39,284 bases of DNA from a virus. Location of the stretch: the IMG/VR virus record IMGVR_UViG_3300046512_000366, positions 1 through 39,284 of that record; one strand, 5' to 3'. A model generated the notes under the pieces. That model had not been told where the DNA came from and did no database searches. It was given only the letters and a program-made list of their open reading frames with translations. Shown here piece by piece: positions 31,608-39,284 of the stretch (position 1 is its first letter; the number at the start of each line of letters is the position of its first letter). The position numbers were made by a program, and so were the translations under genes.

Positions 31608-33211
31608 ACGAACAGGTTTTGCTGGTCGAGATTGAAGGGCTGAACACGGATACAGGGGCGGTAGAAACGCTCCGCTTTTGCGATGGCCTGGCTTACCGGC
31701 TTCGTCCGTCCGAATCGCCCGCCAACGTGCTCTACCGCCCCTTCGTCAAAGACCCGGGCTGGAGCCGCGTGGATGTGTTTACTGCGCCTGGTCAATATGG
31801 GCACCTCACGCCGGGAGAATGCGTGCTCGACGACAGCAGCGGGGAACTGGGTGCTCAGTTGATCCGCTATGCGTTCGACGGCCGCAGCATTATTGTGCGT
31901 ACAGGTTTACGCGGCGCGGCGTACCCGTCAGGCTTCGTGACCGTCATCAATGGCACGATGGCGCGCGCGCCACTGTTCGCCTGGAACCAGATCACGTTTG
32001 TTCCGGCGGATCTTTCGGCAGCTCAGGGGAAGACTCTCCAGACAGCCCGCTTCGCCGGGAACAATGTTCTGCCAAACGGCGTGGAAGGTCTCGACGACCT
32101 GTTGGGCAAGGTGAAGCCACTGGTCTTTGCGCTGGCGTCCAATATGACCCCGGTCCTCTGCAATACCTCAAAGCTGATCTACCAGGTGTCCACGGTCATT
32201 GACACCGGTTTGGTCGCGGTATCTGCCGTGCGCGACGGCGGCGTGCCGCTCACGCTCTCGGCCAGCGGGGCATATACATCGGTGGCCGACATGCTGGCCA
32301 CGGCGCCGGCGGCAAACAACTACCGTGTGCTCTCTACCGCTGCCGATGGATGCTACGTCCGCTTGGGCAGTTCGCCAGTGAAGGGCATCACCTGCGACGC
32401 GGCATACGGCGCGGCGGCCGACAGGACCCATGCCCAGGTGTGGCGCCGTATTCTGATGTTTTCCGGGATCTCGGGCGCCCAGATTTCGGGTTCGGACATC
32501 GATGTGCTCGACGCGGCGCTGTCCGCCGAGATCGAGTTTGCCGTGTTCGATGAGACGAACATCGATAGCGCGCTATCGGTGATCGCCAACAGCGCGGCTG
32601 CGGCCTGGTACGGTGACCCATCCGGCGTCTATCGCCTTGTCCAGTGGTCCGCTCCGGCCGGTTCGCCCGTGGCAACTCTTACCTCCCTGCGCACCGACAC
32701 GATGGGCGTGGATGATCCAGTCGGGAACGATGGGGTTGCGCCGGCCTATTTGGTAAGCCTATCTTATGGCCGGAACTGGACGCCTCAAAAAGACGCCGAC
32801 CTCAATGGCGACAAGACCAGCGCATCGGATACCGTCAGGGCGCCGGGTGCTCGAGCAGGATTGCCTGCGCGCGCGTGGCTCGGGTCTCAATACCGCACAG
32901 CGCTGGCGATCGACACAGACGTCCTCGTGCGATATCGCAATGCTGTGAAGCTGGAATTAACTTCACTGATTTCGGCCGCCGGCCCCGCGCAGGCCTTCGC
33001 GGACACGCTGGGGAACACCTACAAAGTTGCGCGCCAGTTGGTGTCCTTTTCGGGCTGGCTCTCCGACGCCCAGATCAACGTCGTCCGGCCTGGAACGGTG
33101 GTGCTGCTTCGCCAGGAGCGTTGGGATTACGAGGCCGGCCGCCTGATGCGAGTCGCTGGCGTGCAGATCGACCGGCGTACAAAAAAAACCGAACTTACTT
33201 GCTGGGGCTGA
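31604..33211 (+). CDS. Tail tip protein (unassigned)
   Basis: The 535-residue protein follows the tape measure, where distal tail and hub proteins are encoded. It is beta-rich, with [15 protein letters not shown] and [10 protein letters not shown] near residues 90-125 and a C-terminal half containing [29 protein letters not shown] and [20 protein letters not shown] recall proteins of this type in oxalobacterial and pseudomonad siphophages, annotated as tail protein. I cannot separate distal-tail from hub function. A run of eight A residues near the end could give a -1 extension. Confidence 0.65.
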   Translation: MNEQVLLVEIEGLNTDTGAVETLRFCDGLAYRLRPSESPANVLYRPFVKDPGWSRVDVFTAPGQYGHLTPGECVLDDSSGELGAQLIRYAFDGRSIIVRTGLRGAAYPSGFVTVINGTMARAPLFAWNQITFVPADLSAAQGKTLQTARFAGNNVLPNGVEGLDDLLGKVKPLVFALASNMTPVLCNTSKLIYQVSTVIDTGLVAVSAVRDGGVPLTLSASGAYTSVADMLATAPAANNYRVLSTAADGCYVRLGSSPVKGITCDAAYGAAADRTHAQVWRRILMFSGISGAQISGSDIDVLDAALSAEIEFAVFDETNIDSALSVIANSAAAAWYGDPSGVYRLVQWSAPAGSPVATLTSLRTDTMGVDDPVGNDGVAPAYLVSLSYGRNWTPQKDADLNGDKTSASDTVRAPGARAGLPARAWLGSQYRTALAIDTDVLVRYRNAVKLELTSLISAAGPAQAFADTLGNTYKVARQLVSFSGWLSDAQINVVRPGTVVLLRQERWDYEAGRLMRVAGVQIDRRTKKTELTCWG

Positions 33212-33214
33212 TGA

Positions 33215-34084
33215 ATGGCAAACCCGAAATTTTGTTTCCCGAACTGGACCCTGCCGACCGCTAATGTCGTGCCGACGGCCTCCGGCGCCGGTTGGATCGA
33301 CCTCGATAAGCTGCAGGGGGACGTTCTCTCTGAAATGGCCCGGTACCCCGGCGTCAACGTGGCCGGTTCGCGATTGGTGATCGATCTTGGCCAATTGCGC
33401 AATGTGGCGCTCCTCGCGCTGCCACACCATAACGCCGGCATCTACGACAGCGCGCGCATTCGGTTTTGTACCGACGCGGCGCTGACCGATGCTGTGATTG
33501 ATACGGGCTGGAAGGAATTCTTCGGCGTGATCTATCCGTACGGCACGCTCGATCCGTCCCGGGTGGAGTGGATCGACGGTCGCTTGACCGCAGAGGACGC
33601 CGTTGGGGTCGTATATCCCTGGATGCACGAGGAGCCGGTTGCGCAGATCGGCCGCTACCTCGATATTCAGCTCGATTTCAGGCATAACCCGGCCGGCTAC
33701 ATCGACCTCGGCCAAGTCGTCGCGTCTCCCTTGCTGACGTCCGTTCAGGGGATTTCCTACGGCGTGACGGTACCGTTTTACGTGGATCCATCGACTAAGA
33801 CCCGCGCCAAGGGTGGCCCCCAGTTCGCCGACAAACAACGGAAATACCTGATGGCCAGGGTGCAGTTCAACTGGCTCGGTACCGCCGAATTGTATAGCGG
33901 CTTCTTCGAACTGGTGCGGCGCTACGGATTGACGCAACCGTTCTTCTTCATCTACGACTCCGACGCGGATCCAGTCCAGCGGCAAAAGCAGTGCTTCATG
34001 TGCACCGCCGATGAGATCACGGCGCCGAGCAACACGATGCTGGACAACAACACGCTTGGCCTCACCCTTACCCAGGCATTCTAG
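33215..34084 (+). CDS. Tail tip/baseplate protein (unassigned)
   Basis: The 289-residue protein begins MANPKFCFPNWTLPTANVVP and is strand-rich with many aromatics (VVYPWMHEEPVAQIGRYLDI, LMARVQFNWLGTAELYSGFF as separated segments). The end DNNTLGLTLTQAF is typical of phage structural proteins. It lies between the other tail tip protein and the fibre. No enzymatic motif seen. Confidence 0.6.
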   Translation: MANPKFCFPNWTLPTANVVPTASGAGWIDLDKLQGDVLSEMARYPGVNVAGSRLVIDLGQLRNVALLALPHHNAGIYDSARIRFCTDAALTDAVIDTGWKEFFGVIYPYGTLDPSRVEWIDGRLTAEDAVGVVYPWMHEEPVAQIGRYLDIQLDFRHNPAGYIDLGQVVASPLLTSVQGISYGVTVPFYVDPSTKTRAKGGPQFADKQRKYLMARVQFNWLGTAELYSGFFELVRRYGLTQPFFFIYDSDADPVQRQKQCFMCTADEITAPSNTMLDNNTLGLTLTQAF

Positions 34085-34099
34085 AAAGGCGATACCCCA

Positions 34100-36343
34100 A
34101 TGAATTCCATTGATTTCACCATCAACGGCCACCGCTACACGAACGACCCAGCGATCGTTGAGAGCGCCGGCATTCCTCCCGAGTACCAGTTCATCGGGTA
34201 TAACGCGATCAACGCGCTGGCCAACTACGCGATCGATGTCGTCGCGGTCGGGGGCGACACCATTGATGTCGCGGAGATCGCTGCCGCAGCGGCGGCGGCA
34301 AGTGCCGCATCCGCAGTGCTTCTCCCGAGCACTTCCGCAAGCAGCACTTCGTCAATTTTGGTGGGCGTCGGTACCAAGAATTTCAACATGCAGCCCGGTA
34401 AAAACTTCACGCCCGGAATGTTCGTCACGATTGCCCGTACTTCGGCGCCATCAACCATCTGGATGAACGGGCCGCTGGCCAGCTACGATCCGGCAACCGG
34501 CGCGGCGTCGGCAGTGATCACGCGCGCTCTGGGCTCCTCCTCATCGTTTACCGACTGGACCGTAGCGTTGTCGGCGCCGGCATCGCCCGCGAGCGGCGGC
34601 GCCGCAGTCAATGGCGGGAGTGCGCTAACCACCACGTCACTTCGCTATCAAGAGATTCAACCTGGTGGCGCCGGGGATGGATTTACCGTGCCTACGTCGG
34701 TTGTCGGCGTGCAAGGCCCCGGCCTATTTACCATTCGCAATCGTCCGGTGGGCTATGGCTGGGACGCCAATATCAGGAACACCGCCAACGGCATCATCGG
34801 GTTTATTCGCCCGGGCAAGCGTGCGTATGTCGATGCCGGCTTAACCACGTATGACGTAGCTGACGCGTCTTCGATCGGGGCAAACCAGATCAAGCAGGTC
34901 AGCTTTAGCGGAATCGTCGCCGGTACAGCCGGACTGTGGACGAAGGCGGTGCGGCTTCCGTCCGGTGTTCAGATAATCCTGGTGCACGGTGCGGCATTGC
35001 ATGCCGTCGTCTACGACGGCGGAGGGAACTATAGCGGTACGCTGCTGATCCGCGCGTCGTTGTCGACAACGGGGGCAGAGGGCACGGTCGCAGCCGTGCC
35101 AGTCAATGATGGGACCGACAACATCCTGATCACATCGGTTCCTAACGCGGGCACGACGCTGCAGAGCGTTGTCCTTGCCAGTTCGGGTGCTGGCCTGTCG
35201 CTTGGCACGCCCGTTCCGACGAGCGTCTCTGCGATCGATCGGATAGTGGAGCTACGTCAGGTAACTGACGCGGGCGGCGCATTGATCTACGTCCTGGGCC
35301 TGATGAATTCCGCCGGCACCTCAATGGCAACCTACGGCATCAGCGTCACGACCCCGGGTGCGACGGCATTGACTGTCGGCGCCGCTCGCACGGACGTCAC
35401 GACCGGCAGTGTCGGCGCGCTGTTGACCGATCCGGTCAATCCGAACGTGTTCATGACAGTGACCGCATCCGCAGCGACAACTTTGACGATCAAGGCAATC
35501 ACCCTTTCGGCGGCGGCCGCGCAATCTCCTGGTGGGACCGCAACGGCGACGATCACAAGTGGTTCTCCAATTCTGGTGCGGGGCCAGAGCGACAACATCG
35601 ACGAGTTTGGTCCATGGGCAGTTGCGTACACGGTGACGAACTCGGTGAAACTTTCCAAACTGACGCTGACCGGAACCGCGCCGGCGCTCAGTGCTCCCGC
35701 TTCAGTCAATTCGGCAATCACGACGGTATCGGGTAGTGCGCTGGGCCAGACCTTTGCCGCCAACAGCGGCTATTTAAGTGTCGCTGTGACTGGCACCGAC
35801 GCAAGTAGCCGCCCGCTGGTGGAGATGCAGGACTTCGATATGTCCGGCAGCGCGGCGTCGCCTATCGGCACCATCACTGCGGTTGCGATGTCCGCTGCAG
35901 CGACGGCCGTCTGGATTGGGCCGGGCATCGGTACGATTGTGGGATTGTGGCAGCTCTCCACGGCTTCCGAGGTGCTGGTCGCAAATACCCAGCCAGCCGG
36001 AATCTCCGTACCCAATACGCATCGCCTGGGCAACCTTGCTGCCTACGCCCAGGCGCTGTTGCCACCGGACCCGCTGACGATCAAAGCCTCGCGCCATCGG
36101 ACCACCATGCGATCCCTCAACCGCTGCATGGCGATCGGCGACGGCTCCAAACCCAGCATTGAGTACAGCATGCGCGGCGCCTATGGCGAGCCAACCTCTC
36201 GGCCTATCCCGGCAGTTGCCCAGCTGGCCTACGCCAGTTTCAACAATGATGCCTACACCGATAGCGTATGGGTGTCGGCCGGCCTGGCGCCGAACACCAA
36301 CATCATCCTCGAAAACCTCGTTTTAGTGAGCGCCCTCCCATGA
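34100..36343 (+). CDS. Tail fibre / receptor-binding protein (putative)
   Basis: The 747-residue protein has an N-terminal part of about 60 residues (MNSIDFTINGHRYTNDPAI) likely to attach to the tail, then an Ala-rich helix (EIAAAAAAASAASAVLL). Long Ser/Thr/Gly/Ala repeats of beta character follow. The C-terminal domain (LTIKASRHRTTMRSLNRCMA, then YTDSVWVSAGLAPNTNI) may be the receptor-binding tip. Low charge, few Lys/Cys residues and this composition are typical of trimeric fibres. It is the last large virion gene before lysis. The small gene that follows overlaps it. Confidence 0.65.
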   Translation: MNSIDFTINGHRYTNDPAIVESAGIPPEYQFIGYNAINALANYAIDVVAVGGDTIDVAEIAAAAAAASAASAVLLPSTSASSTSSILVGVGTKNFNMQPGKNFTPGMFVTIARTSAPSTIWMNGPLASYDPATGAASAVITRALGSSSSFTDWTVALSAPASPASGGAAVNGGSALTTTSLRYQEIQPGGAGDGFTVPTSVVGVQGPGLFTIRNRPVGYGWDANIRNTANGIIGFIRPGKRAYVDAGLTTYDVADASSIGANQIKQVSFSGIVAGTAGLWTKAVRLPSGVQIILVHGAALHAVVYDGGGNYSGTLLIRASLSTTGAEGTVAAVPVNDGTDNILITSVPNAGTTLQSVVLASSGAGLSLGTPVPTSVSAIDRIVELRQVTDAGGALIYVLGLMNSAGTSMATYGISVTTPGATALTVGAARTDVTTGSVGALLTDPVNPNVFMTVTASAATTLTIKAITLSAAAAQSPGGTATATITSGSPILVRGQSDNIDEFGPWAVAYTVTNSVKLSKLTLTGTAPALSAPASVNSAITTVSGSALGQTFAANSGYLSVAVTGTDASSRPLVEMQDFDMSGSAASPIGTITAVAMSAAATAVWIGPGIGTIVGLWQLSTASEVLVANTQPAGISVPNTHRLGNLAAYAQALLPPDPLTIKASRHRTTMRSLNRCMAIGDGSKPSIEYSMRGAYGEPTSRPIPAVAQLAYASFNNDAYTDSVWVSAGLAPNTNIILENLVLVSALP

Positions 36344-36603
36344 TCGTTTCTACTTCCATTGGCCTCTTCGGCCCCTTCGAACGATGCGAGATGGCACCAG
36401 ATCGCGTACTCACCTGGCCGTACGGCTTTGTGCAAGGTGATGCCGGCGCGGGATTGCCGCTGGCGGTCGTCGGGGCCGTGCAAATCCTGAACATTGATAC
36501 GCCGCCGGGTTTCAGCGCCGACGCATTTAGCTGGAACGGCGAGGCGCTGGTCCCAAATGATCCGGCTGATGGGCCGGAGCCGTTCGAGCCGCCGTCCGAA
36601 TAA
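36340..36603 (+). CDS. Small protein after the tail fibre
   Basis: The 87-residue protein starts at MIVSTSIGLFGPF in an ATGA overlap with the fibre stop. The open frame upstream of this is within the fibre gene and not used. It has a hydrophobic centre (AGLPLAVVGAVQILNID) and a Pro/acidic end (DGPEPFEPPSE). Genes in this place often encode fibre accessory proteins or chaperones. No family recognised. Confidence 0.55.
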   Translation: MIVSTSIGLFGPFERCEMAPDRVLTWPYGFVQGDAGAGLPLAVVGAVQILNIDTPPGFSADAFSWNGEALVPNDPADGPEPFEPPSE

Positions 36604-36647
36604 TTCTCACATAGCCCGCGTCGACGGGCATCCAAATTAGGGCTTAT

Positions 36648-36995
36648 ATGACCGAACCAATATCCACCACCGCCGCCCTCGTCGCTGCCGGCATGAAGTC
36701 CGCGATGGTCTACCTGCCCGGCGCCGCCGGCGCCGCAATCTCGCTGAAGTTCCTTGGGCACGAACTTGGCTTCTGGCAGCGCGTGACGGCCTTTTCCATC
36801 GGGCTGACCTGCGCCGCCTTTGTGGCGCCGGCCGCCATCGAGTATCTCGACATCAAAGGCGATCGCGTCCATGCCGGCATCCAGTTCCTGGTCGGGCTGT
36901 TTGCGCTGGCCGTTTGCCGAGAGCTCTTCGTCGAGATCAATTCTGCGGACCTGATCGGCTCGATCAAGCGCCGCATTTTCGGGAGTAATCCATGA
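36648..36995 (+). CDS. Holin-like membrane protein
   Basis: The 115-residue protein has three likely membrane helices: AMVYLPGAAGAAISLKFLG, WQRVTAFSIGLTCAAFVAPA and FLVGLFALAVCRELF. It ends in a basic cytoplasmic tail (IKRRIFGSNP). This topology and its place before the endolysin fit a holin that opens the inner membrane at lysis. A weak purine-rich AGGG precedes the ATG. Confidence 0.75.
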   Translation: MTEPISTTAALVAAGMKSAMVYLPGAAGAAISLKFLGHELGFWQRVTAFSIGLTCAAFVAPAAIEYLDIKGDRVHAGIQFLVGLFALAVCRELFVEINSADLIGSIKRRIFGSNP

Positions 36996-37141
36996 ATGCT
37001 GCAGCCGTCCAACAGCTCCTTGCCGGCGCGCTTCTCGGCGTCTGTGTGTGGGGTGTCTTGAACCCAAAGCTTCCTACGCGCACCAGCGGCACGCTGGTGC
37101 TTTCCCTGATCGGTATCCTTGCCTTTGCGAGCCTGATATGA
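36992..37141 (+). CDS. 49-residue two-helix membrane protein in the lysis cassette
   Basis: It starts in an ATGA overlap with the holin and ends in an ATGA overlap with the endolysin gene. It has two hydrophobic stretches (QLLAGALLGVCVWGVL and TLVLSLIGILAFASLI) around a basic loop (NPKLPTRTSG). It could be a second holin, an antiholin or a pinholin-type protein. The sequence alone does not decide. Confidence 0.65.
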   Translation: MNAAAVQQLLAGALLGVCVWGVLNPKLPTRTSGTLVLSLIGILAFASLI

Positions 37142-37575
37142 ATCTTTCCGAACACTTCACCCTTGAGGAATTGGTGGCCTCGCAGATCGCGGCGCGGCGC
37201 CGTATCGACAACCGGCCGCCGCCGGCGATCATCGAGAACCTGCGCCGCGTCGCCGCCGTGCTGGAGCGGGTGCGCGCGCTGGTTGGCCGGCCGATCACGG
37301 TGTCGAGCGGCTACCGTTCGCCGGCATTGAACGCGGCGGCAGGCGGTGCGCGCGAGAGCGCTCACCTACAAGGACTTGCCGCGGACATCACGGTGTCCGG
37401 CCTCGCACCGAAGGATCTGGCCAAGGCCATAGTCAAGGCCGGTATCGAGTTCGACCAGTTGATCTACGAAGGCACCTGGGTACACATTGGCCTGGCCGCC
37501 GGCTCGCCGCGTGGTGAAGTGCTGACGGCGACTTTTGCTGCCGGTGGTGTCGTGTACACGCGAGGCATCGCATGA
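37138..37575 (+). CDS. Endolysin, peptidase M15 family
   Basis: The 145-residue protein has the M15 zinc peptidase pattern SAHLQGLAAD (His and Asp ligands, about residues 79-88) and a later WVHIGL (His ligand, near 120). It is preceded by FTLEELVASQIA and VSSGYRSPALN. It should cleave peptide cross-links in peptidoglycan. There is no signal peptide, so it needs the holin. The start at 37138 overlaps the previous stop; the open frame upstream is not used. Confidence 0.9.
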   Translation: MNLSEHFTLEELVASQIAARRRIDNRPPPAIIENLRRVAAVLERVRALVGRPITVSSGYRSPALNAAAGGARESAHLQGLAADITVSGLAPKDLAKAIVKAGIEFDQLIYEGTWVHIGLAAGSPRGEVLTATFAAGGVVYTRGIA

Positions 37576-37961
37576 ATCCTATCGACATTACTATCTCGAA
37601 GTACAAGGTGATCGCTGCCTTCATCGTTTTCACCGTAGCCTTGGCCGGCGCGGCGGTCGCCGGTGCAGTCGTCAACGGGTGGCGGTTGGATGGTGACCAT
37701 CAGCGCGCCATCAGCACCGAGAGGGCTGCTTTCGCACTCCTGTTGACCCAGTATAACGATCTGAAGCTCAAGGTCGAGAAGCAAAATGGTTCCGTCGACG
37801 TGTTGAATGCGAAAACTGAGTCGGCCGACCTGCGCCGCGTTCAGGCTGAACGTTACGCGGTCGGGATCGTGGCGACCACTGAAAAGCGTATCGCCGAGAT
37901 CAAGGCCAGCAAGGCTACGACCTGCGACGGCGTTTTACGCGATGCGTGGGGTCAACGATGA
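37572..37961 (+). CDS. Rz-like inner-membrane spanin
   Basis: The 129-residue protein has a short cytoplasmic N terminus, one membrane helix (VIAAFIVFTVALAGAAVAGAV, about 13-33, given as a description) and a long periplasmic coiled coil (LLLTQYNDLKLKVEKQNG, TEKRIAEIKASKA). It should pair with the following lipoprotein to fuse inner and outer membranes in the last step of lysis. Overlaps both neighbours by ATGA. Confidence 0.8.
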   Translation: MNPIDITISKYKVIAAFIVFTVALAGAAVAGAVVNGWRLDGDHQRAISTERAAFALLLTQYNDLKLKVEKQNGSVDVLNAKTESADLRRVQAERYAVGIVATTEKRIAEIKASKATTCDGVLRDAWGQR

Positions 37962-38284
37962 AAGCGCTAACTTGCCAAATTGGCCAAGTCGCATTGTTCG
38001 TGCTCGCGTTGACCGGGTGTGCAACAATGCAGCCGCAGTGCGAGCCGGCGCAGATCGTCGAGAAGGCGGTCGCCATCGGCTGCTTGGGGGATACTCCTGA
38101 TGAGCCGGTCGACCAGGTGGGCGTCGGAGACTACCCGGGGGACAGGGCCGCTGCCCAAGCGGCGCTGATCGATGCCGCAGCCTGGAAGGGGTACGCCGTG
38201 AAGCTGAAAGCTGCGCAGGCTGGTTGCGATAAAAAGACAGGAATGTCTCTTTTTCCGCCTGCCGCAGCGCCAAGTGCTAGATAG
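37958..38284 (+). CDS. Rz1-like outer-membrane lipoprotein spanin
   Basis: The 108-residue protein starts at MKALTCQIGQVALFVLALTG with a lipobox ending LTGC (Cys21), so it is lipid-anchored. The mature part contains further cysteines and an Ala-rich helix (AAAQAALIDAAAW). It is longer than classical Rz1 and not proline-rich, but the gene overlaps the Rz-like stop by ATGA and matches the common spanin arrangement. It could otherwise be an unrelated phage lipoprotein. Confidence 0.7.
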   Translation: MKALTCQIGQVALFVLALTGCATMQPQCEPAQIVEKAVAIGCLGDTPDEPVDQVGVGDYPGDRAAAQAALIDAAAWKGYAVKLKAAQAGCDKKTGMSLFPPAAAPSAR

Positions 38285-38400
38285 GTTCGGGACTTCACAG
38301 ATCGCTATTTGGATCGATGGGAAACTGAGCACGTATGTGGGTCGTACGCTCGTTGGGCAACCATGTTCATGGCTAGCTAAGATCTAAAGGAAGGGGGGAT

Positions 38401-38862
38401 ATGCACCGCACAGTAGTAGTGTTTCTTTCTAATCCTAAAGGCTCTTGGACGGGTGGGCGCGCTGCGGCGACCGATGGCCCCGAGAGCACACCCGATTCGA
38501 AGCGATTGAAAGTATTGGTGGTCGACGACGAGCGGGATTTGGCAGACCTGACGGTCGAATTGTTGCGCACATACAGAGTTGATGCGTTGGCTGCATATTC
38601 CGGTCGGCACGCGCTCCGCTTGCTTCAGGACGATATAACTATAACGGCCGTTTTTTCCGACGTGATGATGCCAGAAATGACTGGGTTGGATTTGGCAAGG
38701 GTGATCGCTGATCGCTACCCGCGCGTTTCGGTTTTACTTACATCCGGATATATGTTTCCTGAGGTCCTCTCTGAGGATAACCGGTTCGTTTCGTTTGTAA
38801 GAAAACCGTACCGAATAGAAACCGTACTTGCTCTTCTGCGAGATGCGCCTTCATCACAATGA
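38401..38862 (+). CDS. Stand-alone response-regulator receiver protein
   Basis: The 153-residue protein is a complete receiver domain without an output domain: acidic pair Asp42-Asp43, phosphoacceptor Asp87 in VFSDVMMPEMTG, Thr114/Ser115 in LLTSG and Lys135 in RKPY. An additional, probably disordered stretch of about 35 residues precedes it. A very strong ribosome-binding site (AAGGAAGGGGGG) supports the start at 38401. It should accept phosphate from a histidine kinase that is not encoded here. It follows the lysis cassette and may be host DNA beyond the attachment site or a cargo gene. Confidence 0.85.
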   Translation: MHRTVVVFLSNPKGSWTGGRAAATDGPESTPDSKRLKVLVVDDERDLADLTVELLRTYRVDALAAYSGRHALRLLQDDITITAVFSDVMMPEMTGLDLARVIADRYPRVSVLLTSGYMFPEVLSEDNRFVSFVRKPYRIETVLALLRDAPSSQ

Positions 38863-38886
38863 ACGTTTCGTGGCGTCAAGCCCTGA

Positions 38887-38915
38887 TTGAAAGTTTATCG
38901 ATGAGCTGCTAAGCT
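38887..38915 (+). promoter_or_regulatory. Candidate promoter for the last gene
   Basis: TTGAAA (38887-38892), 17 bp, TAAGCT (38910-38915). The -35 is good and the -10 weak. It lies 33 bp before the last start codon. Confidence 0.35.
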
Positions 38916-38948
38916 GAAGTCCTATCTTAGCCGATCGAAGGGTGCGAA

Positions 38949-39284
38949 ATGTCTTATCTGGAGGCTGGCGATCTGGTGCGGATCGCGGACAGTTACTACC
39001 AGGCGCTGGTGATCGGCAGCGCGGACGAGCCTCCTTTGAGCCCTGGGGCGGTGCCGACATGGGTTTGCGTTTGGGAGTGCGATAGTAAATTATTTCAGGA
39101 AATATTTTCCGAAGATAGTTTGATCCTGGTGCGAAAAGAGCGGCGCCGAATTCCCCGGGGAGGGACCCTTATATTCCCTTGCAACGATCACGTGACACCG
39201 GTACAGGCCATGTTCAAGCAGCTACCGACGACGGAAGTCAGGCAGGGCGCGATGTCGGTTCGGGATAAGCTGGCCGCCGACTAG
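38949..39284 (+). CDS. Uncharacterised protein at the right edge
   Basis: The 111-residue protein starts MSYLEAGDLVRIADSYY with AAGGG about 7 nt upstream of its ATG. It has a strand-rich N-terminal half (YYQALVIGSAD, VCVWECDSKLF) and a basic middle (VRKERRRIPRGG). No family recognised. With its own promoter-like sequence it may be a separate transcription unit and may belong to the host chromosome. Confidence 0.6.
   Translation: MSYLEAGDLVRIADSYYQALVIGSADEPPLSPGAVPTWVCVWECDSKLFQEIFSEDSLILVRKERRRIPRGGTLIFPCNDHVTPVQAMFKQLPTTEVRQGAMSVRDKLAAD

Noticed and set aside
37807-38100. A frame overlapping the Rz-like gene as an embedded Rz1
   Set aside because: It has no signal peptide or lipobox, whereas the overlapping gene at 37958 has both.
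1700-39284. Direct repeats marking attL and attR
   Set aside because: I compared the sequence around the integrase end with the region after the lysis genes by eye and found no shared run long enough to call. The sites may lie outside the window.

Overview
The window is nearly all of a lambda-like temperate siphophage genome, read as an integrated prophage. The protein types (DUF2303, DUF4224, CII-family regulator, Nu1/gpA terminase, gpW, gpB portal, fused ClpP-capsid) and the high GC content suggest a betaproteobacterial host, most likely Burkholderiales/Oxalobacteraceae (Massilia, Duganella or Janthinobacterium relatives). The host assignment is inference, because no chromosomal marker gene is present. 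Neither attL nor attR could be identified. The window begins at a start codon and ends at a stop codon, so both edges are gene boundaries rather than proven phage ends.

Layout. (1) 1-1949, rightward: an AT-rich, compositionally mosaic defence-type deoxycytidylate deaminase (DcdV/AvcD-like) with an extra N-terminal module, plus an overlapping 66-codon gene. (2) 7961-1942, leftward: a compact early-left operon of 17 mostly overlapping genes, ending in an excisionase-like DUF4224 gene and a tyrosine integrase. It includes a MazG-like pyrophosphohydrolase, a DUF2303 protein, a lipoprotein, a P-loop mini-protein and several tiny genes. (3) 8068-9470, leftward: the lysogeny block, with a CI-type S24 repressor followed by two probable lysogenic-conversion genes. 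(4) 9542-10359, rightward: Cro-like and CII-like regulators. One gene (10766-10464) faces the other way. (5) 10814-14101: an HTH protein, a large Toprim/SF3 primase-helicase and a repeat cluster that may be the replication origin.

(6) 14098-26632: morphogenesis genes in roughly lambda order: a Z-like protein, terS, terL, a Mor-like regulator, gpW, portal, an inserted YD-like plus SGNH-hydrolase pair, the protease/scaffold/capsid fusion, cement, connector, tail terminator, tail tube, and a tail chaperone pair joined by a classical -1 slippery site. (7) 26625-36603: tape measure and an unlambda-like tail tip and fibre set. (8) 36648-38284: lysis cassette (holin, second small membrane protein, M15 endolysin, Rz/Rz1-like spanins). 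(9) 38401-39284: a stand-alone receiver-domain protein and an unknown gene, which may be cargo or flanking host DNA.

Control. Five 14-bp imperfect palindromes, WATTAC-like arms around a 4-bp spacer, lie at exactly 24-bp centre-to-centre spacing. Three are between cI and cro and two are in front of the early-left operon. They overlap two promoters of the same design (TTGTNT, 17 bp, AATAAT preceded by TG). The predicted start sites put both cI and cro on leaderless transcripts. CI carries an Ala-Gly cleavage site and a Ser/Lys dyad, so the prophage should be SOS-inducible. In the late region a hairpin-bearing leader of about 70 bp is duplicated at the same distance from the start codons of gpW and of the protease/capsid gene. 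This is the least explained structure in the window.
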